Shown here: piece after piece, positions 10,863 to 23,300 of the stretch
Position numbering within the stretch: the stretch's first letter is position 1
Layout: each line of letters opens with the position of its first letter
Made by a program: the position numbers and the translations under genes
Notes under the pieces: model-generated
Seen by the model: the letters and a program-made list of their open reading frames with translations, nothing else
Told to the model about the DNA's origin: nothing
Databases searched by the model: none
Assembly (NCBI GenBank): GCA_963377175.1
Contig: CAUJNA010001213.1
Location: forward strand, 434,001-498,000
Length of the DNA: 64,000 bases
Direction of reading: 5' to 3'
DNA from: Effrenium voratum
Lineage: Eukaryota > Sar > Dinophyceae > Suessiales > Symbiodiniaceae

Positions 10863-11388
10863 GCTTTGAGGGCTCTGGGTCGCTTCAAAATTGTCCAAAC
10901 AAGCCTGGCGTTTGGGCAAGGATGCGCGTGGGTTGAATCACTTCGGCCTATGTTTTGGCGAGCTCACCGATTCGGGACTACGAGCGAAAGCCATGATAAA
11001 GGTCCTTGAGTTTCGATTAATTCAGTTTTTGGTAGTACACTCCCTCAGACTAACATGGAAGCTCCCAGAAGGCCTCTGCTAATGGAACCAAGTCTTCCAT
11101 TTCGGGGTCCGTTCGGGAGCTTCCATGGAATCGTCTGGCAGAGGGTATTGTAACTTCCGGGGTATGACGAGCTAAAGCCTCATAAAGTATTGTAGGCATT
11201 GCAGGGTAACTTGGGCTCCAGGTTTCGAGGAACACCCCGGCTTTGGGGCCGGGCCATTGCTTTGGCACCTGCCGGGCCGTGGGTGCCCACGTTCGCAGGT
11301 TCGCAGTTGGTTTAAGGGGACGCAGGCCGACCCCGGCCACAAGATAAAATGGCAAACCCACAAAGGCAGATGGCGATTTAGACAATTC

Positions 11389-11527
11389 AGGGAAACCAAC
11401 TAGCAGGGATACAGGGGGAACCATACGGGAGGATTCCCCTGTTTGATGCACCTTGACTAAAAATGATTTGGGACATGGCGCCAAGGGAATCCCGCCATAT
11501 CCCCGCTCCCTCCGTATCCCCGCTTGT
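11389..11527 (+). repeat. TIR repeat R10, copy 2
   Basis: Shares GATGCACCTTGACTAA, GGCGCCAAGGGAATCC and CCGCTCCCTCCGTATCCCCG with copy 1; small indels only. Confidence 0.7.
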
Positions 11528-13196
11528 TCGTTTGTCCAAGACAATGCAGGAAAAGAGAACGACATCCTTTTGAAAGGCAGTTGCAAGGAGATGTGCAGCG
11601 GTAGTGGCTTCAGTGAGGAGGTTCTGATTGCCCGGTCTGATTCAAGGTACAGCTCATGAGCTGAGTCACCTCGAGGAAGTATGATGTCCAGCAAACAACT
11701 TCCACTCGCTTCAGACTACTTGTCATTTTCCTCTGGTGTTAAGAGGAATCTATCACAACTGGACATATTGTTGTTCCAGGGGACAAAAGTCAATGGAAGA
11801 CACCCAGTTGTCCAGCAGTGCCCTTTTTTCCTTTTTTTGGGGAAGTCAACCAACCCAAAAAGGACGCCGATTCTTTTTTTTCCCATGGAAATCCACTGGG
11901 CCTTTTGAGTGACCAGACAGGCGGCTTCTCACTTGGCTTTTCGAGGGAGAGCTCTGCTCCCGCAGTTCCCAGAGAGCCCCCCTGAGAGCCCGCTAGGAGA
12001 GGTGGTGGAGGACGGGCGACTTGGGAGAGGGGAGGCGCCAAAAGCTCTTCATTCGAAAGGGGCCTTCTGGCATCTTTCCATGTTTGGTGGGCTGGAGGGT
12101 AGATCTTTTGGAAACACGTGGTCTTCCATACAGAAGGGGATCCTTCCATACGGCCTGCAACAATTGGTCATTGAGCTTGCCAAAGATGCTTGGTTTGTTG
12201 CTTGTTTGAGGGCAAAGACCCACTCAGTTATCATGAAGGTGACTTACTGCAGGCTTCTTTGACTCATGTTTTCATTGCCCTTCCGTTCGGCAATTTCAGT
12301 GATGGCCGGGATTGAGGCTGATAGTTGAACTCAAGGCCTCTCCTCGGATGTGGATTGTCTGTCCCGACACGCAACGGGTTTTCCTAGTAGGCCCAAGCAT
12401 GTCAAGCCGCGCACCAAGTTGTTTGTCCAATCAAGAACAGGCAGGTCTCACAATGGAACACCGTCCCAACCTTTCATTGGCTTAGGAAGATTGTGTTAAT
12501 TTCCCCTGTTGGTGTAAGGGGAGACTTACCACTACTGGCAATACCCTCCCACCCCAATTTTATGACATGGAAGCTGACAGGGGAACAGAAAAAGCCTTCC
12601 AGGAGGTCAGGTGAATTGATGTGCATTGATGAGTGGGCACATGTCATTTTCTCCAGGGCATATCCCCAAATGAGCGTTCCGTCGAACCGAAGTGGCCAGG
12701 AGGCGTTCCCGGGCCGGCGCCGGGGACAGGACGCAGACCTCTCTTGTGCTTGTCTCTTGGGGCGAGTAATGACTCAGTTTACCTTCTTAGCCTTTTGCCT
12801 TGGGTGTCCTTCAGGTTTCCTTTCAGACACCCCCCAATGATGCTCAAACTCTTTGAATATGGGAAAATCTGGTGCGTAATTGTTCAGCCCCTTGAAATAC
12901 CGTTTACCTTCAAGCTGAACCAACTAAGGCTGGGTGTCCGTTTTCATTCCCTTGGCCAATGGAGGTTTGGGTCTTTGTGTTTGCGGGCAGACGAAGCTTC
13001 AAGCGCGAATCGAGATGAGACCTTGAGGTTCTCAAAGCGGATGCAGATACCCAGACACCCAGTTGGTTGCATGTCTTTAAATAGCATTTTTGTTCGAGGG
13101 GTTTCCCAAAATGGTGCCCTCTTTCTACCATTGCCAACCCCCCCGCCCAGCATTTTTTCCAGCCGATCCAATTGAGACAGGCACTTCGTTCGCCAG

Positions 13197-13232
13197 GAGC
13201 TGAAAATGGCGACGCAGTCTGCCGTCAAGAAA
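13197..13232 (+). CDS. Candidate micro-exon, unknown product
   Basis: Encodes ELKMATQSAVKK. Acceptor GCCAG|GAG, donor AAA|GCATGG; phase 0 at both ends. Confidence 0.35.
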
Positions 13233-15112
13233 GCATGGCTTCTTGGACGTACCAGTACCAGGGTCTCTTGTCCTCTTTTTCAAGATAGGATTCCAACACC
13301 CTTCCCCTGATCCCTCTGAGCTTTTGCGAACATTGACTTATTGAGGCCGCATTTGGAGCAACAGGGGGAGGTGGATCCCATAGTGTTTGGATGCTCTACT
13401 TGAACATCATGTTGGGCATTTTCTGTTTTTTTGGATATTTTTCGGGGAACCAATGGGGCAGGCTGGCGACAAGAGCTTCGGAGAGATGGTTTCTTTCATA
13501 GCCTCTAATTCTTTGGGGCCCTTTGGGGTTTTGCGTCCTGTGCAAAATTCCACTAATGTTTCCGAACCTGAGAGCTGGAACATTGCCCCTTGGACCTTCC
13601 TCTAAAAGTGGGGTTTTGTCCACGTGTATGTGGTTTGGAGGTTATGTTCCACTTGTACGTGGTATATAGCCTCCATACCCTCCCAAACCCTCTCCCTGAA
13701 CATGGCCCTTGGTGGGTTCCATGCTGTCTCTGACTTGTTTCAATGCCAGCAGGGAGGAGGAAGGACATCCCTGACAGACATGGGTAGTGGACATACACAT
13801 GTGTCTTACATAAGATTGCATACAACTATACCAACATATCTGCCATCATGTACACTAGATACAAGTACCGCTTGAAGCTCGGGGGCTCAGTTTCCCGAAA
13901 GCATCCGAGAGGCTGCGGAAGTCCTTGGCTGCGGCAGCAGGCGCGGGGCATGCAAGCGGAAAGGAAGCTTCCCGCAAGTGGCTGCGTTTTTTGTTTTTGT
14001 TTTTGTTTTGGGGGGGGGATGGGGTGGGGTGGGGTGTACCATTCTCGCTTGGTGTGTTTTTTTGGAGGGCCAGAACGCAAACTTTGATTTTTTTTCGCCA
14101 TATCTTTGGTTGTCACCATGAGAGCTTGAATCATGGGCTAACACAGTCCGAACCCAAGAGGTATGTATCCCAATTTCACATGTGCGGCTTTGTGCTTTTG
14201 CAAGTATGCAGGACTTGCGCGATTCTGATTGTAATCTTATAACAAAATCTGTTCTGACTGTTTGCTTCATCAACACGAAGGCATGCACGTTCATACACTC
14301 CGAAGGGTTTTTTGGGAAATGGTGGCCAAACCACCAGGTTTGAGCAAGCCACGTGAGCTATTCCTGCATACCGCGGAAGGGCAACATCCTGCACCAGATG
14401 GGATAAGGAAGGCCCTATGACTGGGATGAGGCATCTACCTGTTTCGAGCTGCCTTTGTCCATTCACGGCCTGATTCACTGAGCAAAAACGCACCGAGCCG
14501 CTGGTTCAGACTCGAGCCTACTTGGCGTCATGGATCATAGCAAGGCCTTTACTCTGCGTGTGCTGGTGCATCCCAGATCTCTATGGGAAAAACGTGAAGC
14601 ACTCTTTTTGGATAGTTGATTTCAAAAGAAGGACACCCCCGTCCGGGGAAAAACAGCAAACAACATGGAATCAGGGGCACCTCCTTTTGTTGACACCCGC
14701 TTAACGAATGTGAGCCCAACCAAAATGGAGGTCAAACAGCCTCGAAAAAGACCGAGTGGATCCCACGATCGAATTCGCTGACCCCCTTCAAGGCGCGCCA
14801 AGCTCATTGGAATGTACCAAATGAAACCCGGTGACCACTTTCCGCCGCTTTCTGCGAGAAAGCCCTGGGAAGCGAGAAATTGAATCACAACATGCGACAG
14901 AGAGGACCATCGAGAGTGCTCGACCACCGGGGGCTAGTTCTAGATAGACTTACCTCTTAAAAACACAACTTTTCTCAACTTTTTCGGTAACATGGGCTAT
15001 ATGTCTGTAAAAGATTAACTTCCCCAGGGCTTGGAGTTTTAAGGGGTAAGTAGAGATGAAAGGCTTCCTCTAAGATCCTCTCTCCCCGCATCTCCCCGCC
15101 TGGTCTCTGCAG
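13233..15112. other. Non-coding or intronic stretch
   Basis: T-rich and G-run patches (e.g. near 14.0 kb) and short ORFs; nothing recognised. Confidence 0.35.
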
Positions 15113-15174
15113 GCCACTGAGCGGAGAAGACCTCCAGGTGGATGTGCAAGCCATTGCCAAGCAATGGCCTGGTA
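15113..15174 (+). CDS. Candidate exon, unknown product
   Basis: Encodes PLSGEDLQVDVQAIAKQWPG. Acceptor TGCAG|GCC; donor at GGTA|GCTGCA or CCTG|GTAGCT. It lies upstream of the CBS gene and could be part of it; the phase does not connect directly to exon A. Confidence 0.42.
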
Positions 15175-15787
15175 GCTGCACGCATGGAAAAAGCGAGGTC
15201 TTTGAACTGCGTCTGTGCCCATGACTGGGGTGGACTTAGGACACATGTTACATTGCGCCAGTGACTCCAAGGGAGGCAAACAATAGACTATACATTCTAT
15301 AACTGGGCCTAAGTCTACTCATCATGATACGAGCTCGCCGAATCAAAGAAGACAAGGCACCCTATGAAGGCCAATTCCTTTGGCTTCCGCAGCTCCGTTT
15401 GATCATAACTCACAGGTTGCGCTGATGTTTCAAGGGCACGCGTGCTGGTGCAAATGGGGCCCCACAAATTGCCATGCTGCACTGGTGGCCCAAGGATGTG
15501 CGTAAAGATGTGATAGGTTCAGGTGGCAGCTTCACGCACATTGTTTGAAGAGCCTCGTCCTGCAAATGTATGTTGAGCATATCATGACGTTGTTCACGGT
15601 TTGCCGCATGATATGGCTCAGCTTTGGCAGAAGAGCCGGCCTGTGGATACTCCTCTCAGATTTTGCGACGCCATTGATCAAAGCACTTGGTGTAGATCAA
15701 TCTTGGATGAGCAACAAATATTATTTATGTCAGCACTTGCTTGCAGACGATCTGCACCCCCCCCTCCTTCCAGCCCGGCCCGCAGCC

Positions 15788-15870
15788 GGCGGCTGGCGGG
15801 GGGACCTAACGTCGTATCCATCGATGACCGTGGAGGACGTGAAGCTTGACACGAACGTGGCCTGGCCAAT
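15788..15870 (+). CDS. Possible exon, unknown product
   Basis: An open stretch encoding TSYPSMTVEDVKLDTNVAWP looks protein-like. Only an inner segment (15836-15859) has both AG|G and GC borders, so limits are unclear. Confidence 0.25.
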
Positions 15871-16576
15871 GTGTTCCTTTTGGCTGCCGTTCAAGCCAGC
15901 CCGAAACAAGTACCCGCAAAAACACACATGCTCAACTAAACTCACATGAGCCCCACAGAACTTGATGTGTGAGAGCAATTGCCTATTCTAAGCCACACCA
16001 CCCCATTCTGAAGAGCTAACCCAATTATCCCCCAAAATGGATGCAACAACAATTACCATTGAAGCAGTCCACCCAAGCAAGGCTAAAACTCAACTGTTCC
16101 CATTCTCTCCCTTTGCCGACTCCCAGCAGCCCACCCGGCCTCGCCCAAGCAGGGGCGGTCAGCCTTGCCCTTGTTGTTTTGCCCACATCCATGTCATGAA
16201 TCATTGCCAAGGCGACACTGACAAACATAAAGCCCGTGGCTTCACGGCAAGCATTGAAGCATCCTCCTGATGGCACCGCGGGCCCCTCATCAGCCAACCC
16301 ACCAAAGTGGTGCCCGCGAGCCAATTTTCCACAAGCTTCCAATTCACTTCCTCATTCCTTCAATGGGGGCCCACGCAGCAGCCCACGCAGCAGTTGTCAT
16401 CACTTTCGGGAGGAAAGGCCGGAAATCCTAGAAAATTGGATGCTTGGAAAGAATGGGTTTTAACCGAAAATATGGCCTCATACAATACTTCCCCATTCTT
16501 TCTGGCTTTCCAATTTTTACCCAAAACAGATGCAAAAGCGAAAAAACACATAACAGAGACACACTGACCTTTGATT

Positions 16577-16750
16577 GAAAGAACGATGCTGGGGGACAGA
16601 ATGATGGGGTGGTGAAAGAAGGGAAATAATGATGGTTGTGGGGAAAGAACAATGGTTGGGGAAAGAACGATGGTTGGGGAAAGAACGATGGCCCTGGGGA
16701 AAGAACGATGATTGTAGGGAAAGAACGATGCCCCTGAAAACAGAACGCTG
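16577..16750 (+). repeat. ~19-bp tandem repeat GGGGAAAGAACGATGGTTG
   Basis: About eight units of varying divergence; the central ones are nearly identical. Confidence 0.8.
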
Positions 16751-17245
16751 CCAGTAAGATCGATGGCCTGCAGCGGCATGACTTTGGCAGGTCAGGGGAA
16801 GGGGTTGTCTAGCCTATTGGCCCTACCCCTAGCGCGCGGGACAACTTTCTGCATGCGTCAGTGCTCGTTGCAGAACAAAGCAAAAACTGAGCCGAAACCG
16901 GCTGGAAAGACCGATCGTTGCACTGAGAGCGCGTGTGACGAAAGAATGGGGAATCAACCCTTAGACCTATTGCTATTTCCCCTCAAAACAAGACGCTTTG
17001 ACATCAAATTGCAGGGGAGTCATGTCAACCTTGAATTGATCATGGCAACAGAGTCAATCCATCCCTCATGTGGATCATGATTTTACGAATCGCGAGTGGC
17101 GGATCTATGCGGCAGCACCCACAAATCTCCCAGAAGAAAGTTGGTGCCTTATTGCGGTCTGACATTGATAAAACAAATGGAAACAGCACAAAAAAAAAAA
17201 CACGAAGGGGGGGCCATGGGTGTCTGAAAAAGCCCAAAAGCCGAG

Positions 17246-17368
17246 GTGGGGTTGGTGTCGGCCAGCCGGCCCACCGCCACCTGCTCTGTGGAGAACACGT
17301 TTTTGGAGGCCAGCGACTTGTTGCAATCCACGGGCCGCACGGCCGCCGTCATCTTGGACGAGGAGAAG
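17246..17368 (+). CDS. CBS-protein exon A
   Basis: Encodes the first half of CBS motif 1 (SASRPTATCSVENTF ... AAVILDEEK). Acceptor CCGAG|GTG, donor AAG|GCGGCG. The frame stays open past the donor, but the CBS pattern continues only in exon B. Confidence 0.65.
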
Positions 17369-20300
17369 GCGGCGCCTCGGCAGAGCGCGGATCGACGGGG
17401 AGAGAAGGTGGCAGGGGATCGATCGATCCGGTCCCAAGCCCTGAGCTTCCTTCCGTTTGCCGATTTTTGTTGGTTTAAATATATATATATATATATGTAT
17501 GTATTTCCCCTGTCGGTTTTTAAGTTGGGATCTATTACTACTGTTGTTTTTTTTTTCAGGGGTCTTAACCAAATGGAAGTTAATGGAATTGGGGGGAGGG
17601 GGGGTGACCCCTGGAGATCTCCTTTCGTGGTGTCATTGTCCCTGCTATGGGAATACTAGATAAATGGAATTGGGGCTTCTCACCTTCTTAAGGTAAGGGG
17701 GAGGAGGTTCTTCTTTGAGGTAACGCTTCAAGAAAGGTCTGGGGGCCGGGGGGGGGGAGGGGGTTGTTGTTTTCAGGTACTCAGTTGTCCAAAGCGAATC
17801 GACCTGAAATGACCTTAGCTGGTTTTCCCATGTTATGATGCTATTTTTTAGTCATGGCTACAAAAGGTTAACCTTTTACTTCTGGGTGCTTTGGGCAACT
17901 GAGGGTAACCCTTAGTTGGTGGTTTGGATTGGTGACTTGGTTTTGGATTTGAAGCCTGGGTTCGTGTAGGGGGTTACAGAGGAAACTGCCCCCTAACCAA
18001 AACCACTAGTCAAACCGAGTAGAGGGTCTGCAGCTTACTTGCTTTGGTTTGGGGATTGGATACCCGGCGCGCCACGGAAGAAGCCGGGTGCCCCTGCCAT
18101 TGGAGTTCTCGCTCGCATTTGCAGCGACCCCATACCCCACGCCAGGTCCTGGACAGGAGGGCCTTTTTTACCCGGCCGCACCACGGTTTGATCCACATGC
18201 AACTTGTAATCGCACCTTGACCCCACCCAAACACTGCACGGGTCCCGAAGACACACCCAAGTGGGGAAGGCTAGCATGGATCAAGCTGGGTTCGGGTGGT
18301 TTGGGTGGCGTATGCTTGGCACGCGCGAGCAGCTCGTGGTTCTGCCGAGTTTTTGTTTGGTTAAATCAGCTAGTAAGGCCTGTACGAAAGGTTTCACCCT
18401 CGGAACCAACAGTCAATGCTTCACCGTTCTTGGCAAGTTTTTTTGTTGGTTCTGTTGATGTTTGGTATAGGGGGTGTTCAAAAAACAGAGTGTTTTGCTA
18501 CCATACCAAGAGTTGTAGAGAATGGGTTTGGGCGGTGTGCAAGTGGATGGCTGAAACCCAGGTCTTGGGCGTGCTGACCGAGAACGACATGCTGCTGCTT
18601 GGCGCTTTCCCAGTTCGGAGGGGCAACTTTTGAGTTGGCTTCGGAACTCGGGACCCTAAAGTCAGAACGACACAGGCCGACTCAAGAGCTGCTTTCTGGG
18701 CACTCCTACTTGTTTGTTTGTTCTTTTTTTTTCCTTTTTTTTTTTTTTCTCGGACATGCTTGAAACAGCAGTGGGGTGCTGGCCCTGTCACATGGAGTTC
18801 TTGGCTTGACGAAAAGACGCCGGGCGAATACCGCAGGTTGGCCTTCGTGGAGGGTGTGAATTCCGAGTGCACGGTGGGCGAATGGCTGCACGGCGGTGAG
18901 GCGAAGCATGCGAAGCCTTCGCTCGCTCGGTCCGTTGGGCCCATGGCTTTGGGTTGGTCAGCTTTTTGTGCAGGGCGGTTGGTCAACTTCGTCCCCTTCG
19001 CCCCTTTCTCTCCCTTCTCCCCCTCTCCCCATCTCCCCCTTCTACCCGTGTCCGCTTCTTCCCTTCTTTCCCTCTCCCCCTCCCTCTCTCCCCTTTCTGG
19101 CCCAGGGTCTCCGATCCATCTTATAGGTTAGGCACTAAATATGAAACAGGATCCGCAGAACACATCTGCATGCAGATGTGGGCCAAGTGGTTTTGCCCTC
19201 GTCCCGCATCACAGCAAAGTGGAAAGGGGGACAGTCCCGGCCAAAAACAGGTGCGGCAAGCAGCCTTTTCGGATTACACGATTTTGGGGTTCACCGGTTG
19301 ACCCCTTTCCATGGTTCTTTGGTTGCCGAGGGCCTTCACTTCTGCTCAGGAACTTTCAAGAGCAACCGTGGGTTGTTGATTTGGGTTCCTTTAGGCTGAA
19401 ACATGCCACAATAAAGAGGGCAATTCTGAGGATCTGTCTTTCCCGACCCCAGTTGGTTTGGCTGTTTTTGTTGAGGCTCGGCGACTCGGCATGAGTTGCA
19501 AATAGCCCAAGTGTTTTCTCCAATAGGAGGTTCAAAGGGGATGGGTCATGTGAAAGCTTGGCCGTCAGTTGCGTTTATTCCAAGTGCTGTTAGTTGGCAA
19601 GAGCTTGGCAAACCTTGGAAAGTGCTGGCTCCTTCACTTTCACTTTCACGGGGAGGTGCTGGCTTTGAGGTTCGTGTGTGTCTGTGTGTTGACCTTGACT
19701 GCCATTGGGTTGGATCTTCAATGTTTAACTTTAGGGGGACATCATCACTATCCAAAAGTGAAACTCAACTATCCTGCAACTCAACTCTCCCTTTAGGGAT
19801 CTTCAATCACTATCCTGCAACTCAAACTTTTTGGGCAGGCAATGCAGGGTTGAATTGTTGATTTCCAGACTTCCAACCCCGAGCTCCATCTTTTCCCCTG
19901 TTGGTTTTTTCCTGGGGATCCATCACTAGAGGAAATATCTCCGGGCGAATAAAGCAAATGGCTTGCAAGCCTCAGGCCCGCCTGCCCAGTTTCCTTGTCT
20001 CGCCCCTCACGCTGCGCCCGGACATGCCTTTGGTGGGAGCCGCCGCGCGCATGGCGGACATGACGCACGGAGCGGGGAGCGCTCGTTTTCGTTTTTTTTT
20101 TTGGGGGGGTTTGGGGGGGGCTCAAAATTAAACGATCGGAGGGGCAAACCGCAGGTTTTGGTCCACGTTTCCACTTACCAGGGTTGATTTTGTTACCGAT
20201 TTTTTGAGCCACAGCCAGTTGGGGAAAGTTTGTTTGGGGCCCAAAGTGGTTTTTGGGTTGGTATGCTTGTGGCTTGACTGCTTAACTGTTAGTTTCCCTT

Positions 20301-23300
20301 TAAACCAACCTTCAGGGTCCCCTCAATAGTACATAGGGCTATGGTTTTTATGAGTGGGAACCACCTCCAAAATGGTTGGCAGCGATGAGTCCCCGGCTAA
20401 ATGATGTACACCATTGCGCGCAAATAGCATATGCTTAACTTACCCCAAGGGCAAGTGAAAGGGGATCCACCTGTTTGCTGTTTCCAGCACTTGGCGCGTG
20501 ACCTTGGAACTGGTCCTCTATTGGCTCCTAAGATTCTAGTCGAGTCGTTTGGGAGGTCCCTATAAATCATCCCATTGCTCTTAGTGCGCCAAAACTTAAT
20601 CGGTAAAGCTACCCTTCAGGGAACTCGGCAGGTTGGTGCTTTGGATTGGTGGCTGGGGGTTTTGGATTTCTTGTAGCCGGTAAATGGGAAACCCGCCGGA
20701 ACACCGCCGAAGCTGACGCTCGACCTGCCAAATGAACACCTGTTGGTTCTGATGTTTGAAATGGGGGCAGAAGGACTCTTGAAGTTCGTTGCAAACAAAC
20801 ATGGAACCCCAACAAGGCATACCCCCCACAGATTTCACACAAGTCTGCTGGGGCAAAAACAAGTGCGACAGCTTGCCCTGAATCGGTTATTTCGGATTGG
20901 TGCGGGGTTTGAACCCTCTGTTGAAACTAGGTTGGCAGGTGGCCCTAACCAACCCACTCCAAACCGCAAGTTTTGAGTCAGCTGCGCCTTTCTGGGACCT
21001 AGGCCAGCCGATGGAGGCGTGACTGCTCATTCTACAAGCACGTTGGCGTTTGACTGCTTGTTCTTGGATAAGGCATGCATTGGTTTTGTGGTACCATTTC
21101 TAGGCTTAACAAACATTTTCGCCCTTTTGCCCTTCTTGGGTTTCCTACGACGCCCCCCCCAAAAAAAACACAAACCACTTCTTGGCTGGAAGATATTTAG
21201 AACCTCCCCTCCCCCCTCAACACAAGACACACAACAGGCATTTCAGCGATGTCTTTGCCGCACCCCCGAAGTATTCCCTGCCAACAGCCCCACCTCCGCG
21301 AACAGAACCCTCCAGACCGCCGCCCAAAGCACAACAAGCCCAGGATGGGCGAAGTGAGCCTCGAGCCATCGCTGTGGGGCATGGGGGCCCCATCAGCTTT
21401 ACGCGCTGACGTCTAGTTTTTTTCCAAAGGGCGCCCTCAAACAGTCACACCCATATGGCTATGGGTCAACACCCCGTACCCCCAGTGAACACCCGAATCC
21501 CCAGTAAACTAGAGTAACATGGGTGGTGCACCTACCCACGGCCACATGATCGGGTCAACGGCCACGACGCGTAGGAGACTTCGCCTGCCACCACCTCTTG
21601 GTCTGCAACGCGGAAGAGGACTCCGCCCACGTCCGCCTGCTGTCCGCCCTGGACATCGCCCGCGTGTTGGCCGCGAGCCCGGAGGCGTGTTGGGAAATCA
21701 GCTGGCCCCCAGCCCGCGGCCCGCGGCGGCCGATTTTTTCAGCCAGCGTTTTCCATCTACCTGGCGTCTCCTTCTGACCCGTTAAAAATGAGTCGATGAC
21801 CCCAATATTTTGGGTAATGACCCCATTTTTAAGGGCCAGGTGCCCTTTCTCACCCGTTTCCTTTTTGGGAGGGTTCCCTAAAATAGACTACAGAAAAAAG
21901 TTGGTACCCTTATTCTAACCTCTCTACGAGAGGATCTAGACAAATTTATTTTGCTGGTTGCTCCCCAGCAACCTGATCCCCTGGATTCGCATTTCTACTC
22001 TGGCGTGCCTCGGATCTACTTCAGCGGATTCCAACCTGAAATCCCAAAGATTCTCCTCTTGGAATAGTTGTGGACCCCAAGAGGGCTCTTTACCTTTCGC
22101 ATCGCTGGGCAAGTGGGCGAAGTTCACAAGTTCACACCATACCTCCTCCCTCCTTTCAAAGCGACAGCAGTCTTCCAGGGCGATTCAAGTCCTGAAATGC
22201 CCAGAGCGACACAACCAGCCGACCTTTTCCTTTCCCAGTTTTGCCCTACTTGTGGGGCCGAAGAGGTGATCAGTTTTTTTGTTATGGGTCCTCCGGTTGG
22301 AAAGGCTCTTCTGTTTTTGGGGATCTGTTTGAAAGACAAACTCTCCGCCAGGAGACCTCCTGTGGACAGTGGTTCCCCCCCCCACTTTCCTGGTTGTGGG
22401 AAATCGGATGTCCGGGCTGCGCTCAGTCTAAGCATGTGGATTCGGGATTCGAGGCGTTCACTTTTCAAGTGATCCGGATCCCCATAGGTTGCTTCCTATG
22501 AACTTGCTGGTGCCCAGCAAGGGGATGAGGGAATGACCCCTATCCATTCCCTATGGCGTCCGCGAAGGGAATCCCTCGGTTCAATCCCTCATTCCCTGAG
22601 CACCACACCAGCGAGTGAATCGACGTGGGGTGTTCTTTTGGCGGGTTCCCCATCCATTCAGATCCAGGGGTTACCTGTCGAACCATGAGGGACCGGATTG
22701 CTAGTTAGGCCAAAGGGGACCACCCCCTTGCAGGTCCGCAAGACCAAACTTGTCCAAAATGTCCAAGTCCCTTTGCCAGGGACCATATACCCCAATGGCC
22801 GATCGGGCCATTGCCATTGCAGCACTTCTCCGGAAAGAAATGGAGTTTAGTGGCACCCAACCCAACGGGTCTTGTGTTGATTTGGTGGACTCGGAGAGAC
22901 TTGGAACCAAGTGGACTCATGGCACTACAAAGTGGTTCTGATCCTTTGGCGAGATCTCATTCCATGTAACCGGTTGCAAATGTAGTTGTAAACCAAATTT
23001 GGCTCAAATGCTTTGACCGTCTAGGCGTACCAGAGGATTTGGTGGACTTCGAGGGATGCGGGAAGCCCAAAACTTATACCATAATGTTGGCACGTGGAGC
23101 TTATAAGCCTTCTGAACTTGGCCTGTTGCAACCTCAACCACTCGCTGCATGAGTTTGGACTGTATGTGTGTGTGGGTTTGGACCATTTTAGTGGTAAACA
23201 ACAAGTTGTTTTTTCGACTTGTTTGGCGCACCCATCAAACTTAACAAGTGTGTTCTACTTGTGTTGGCCCATCCGCTCGATTTTTGCAGTGACTCCAAAA

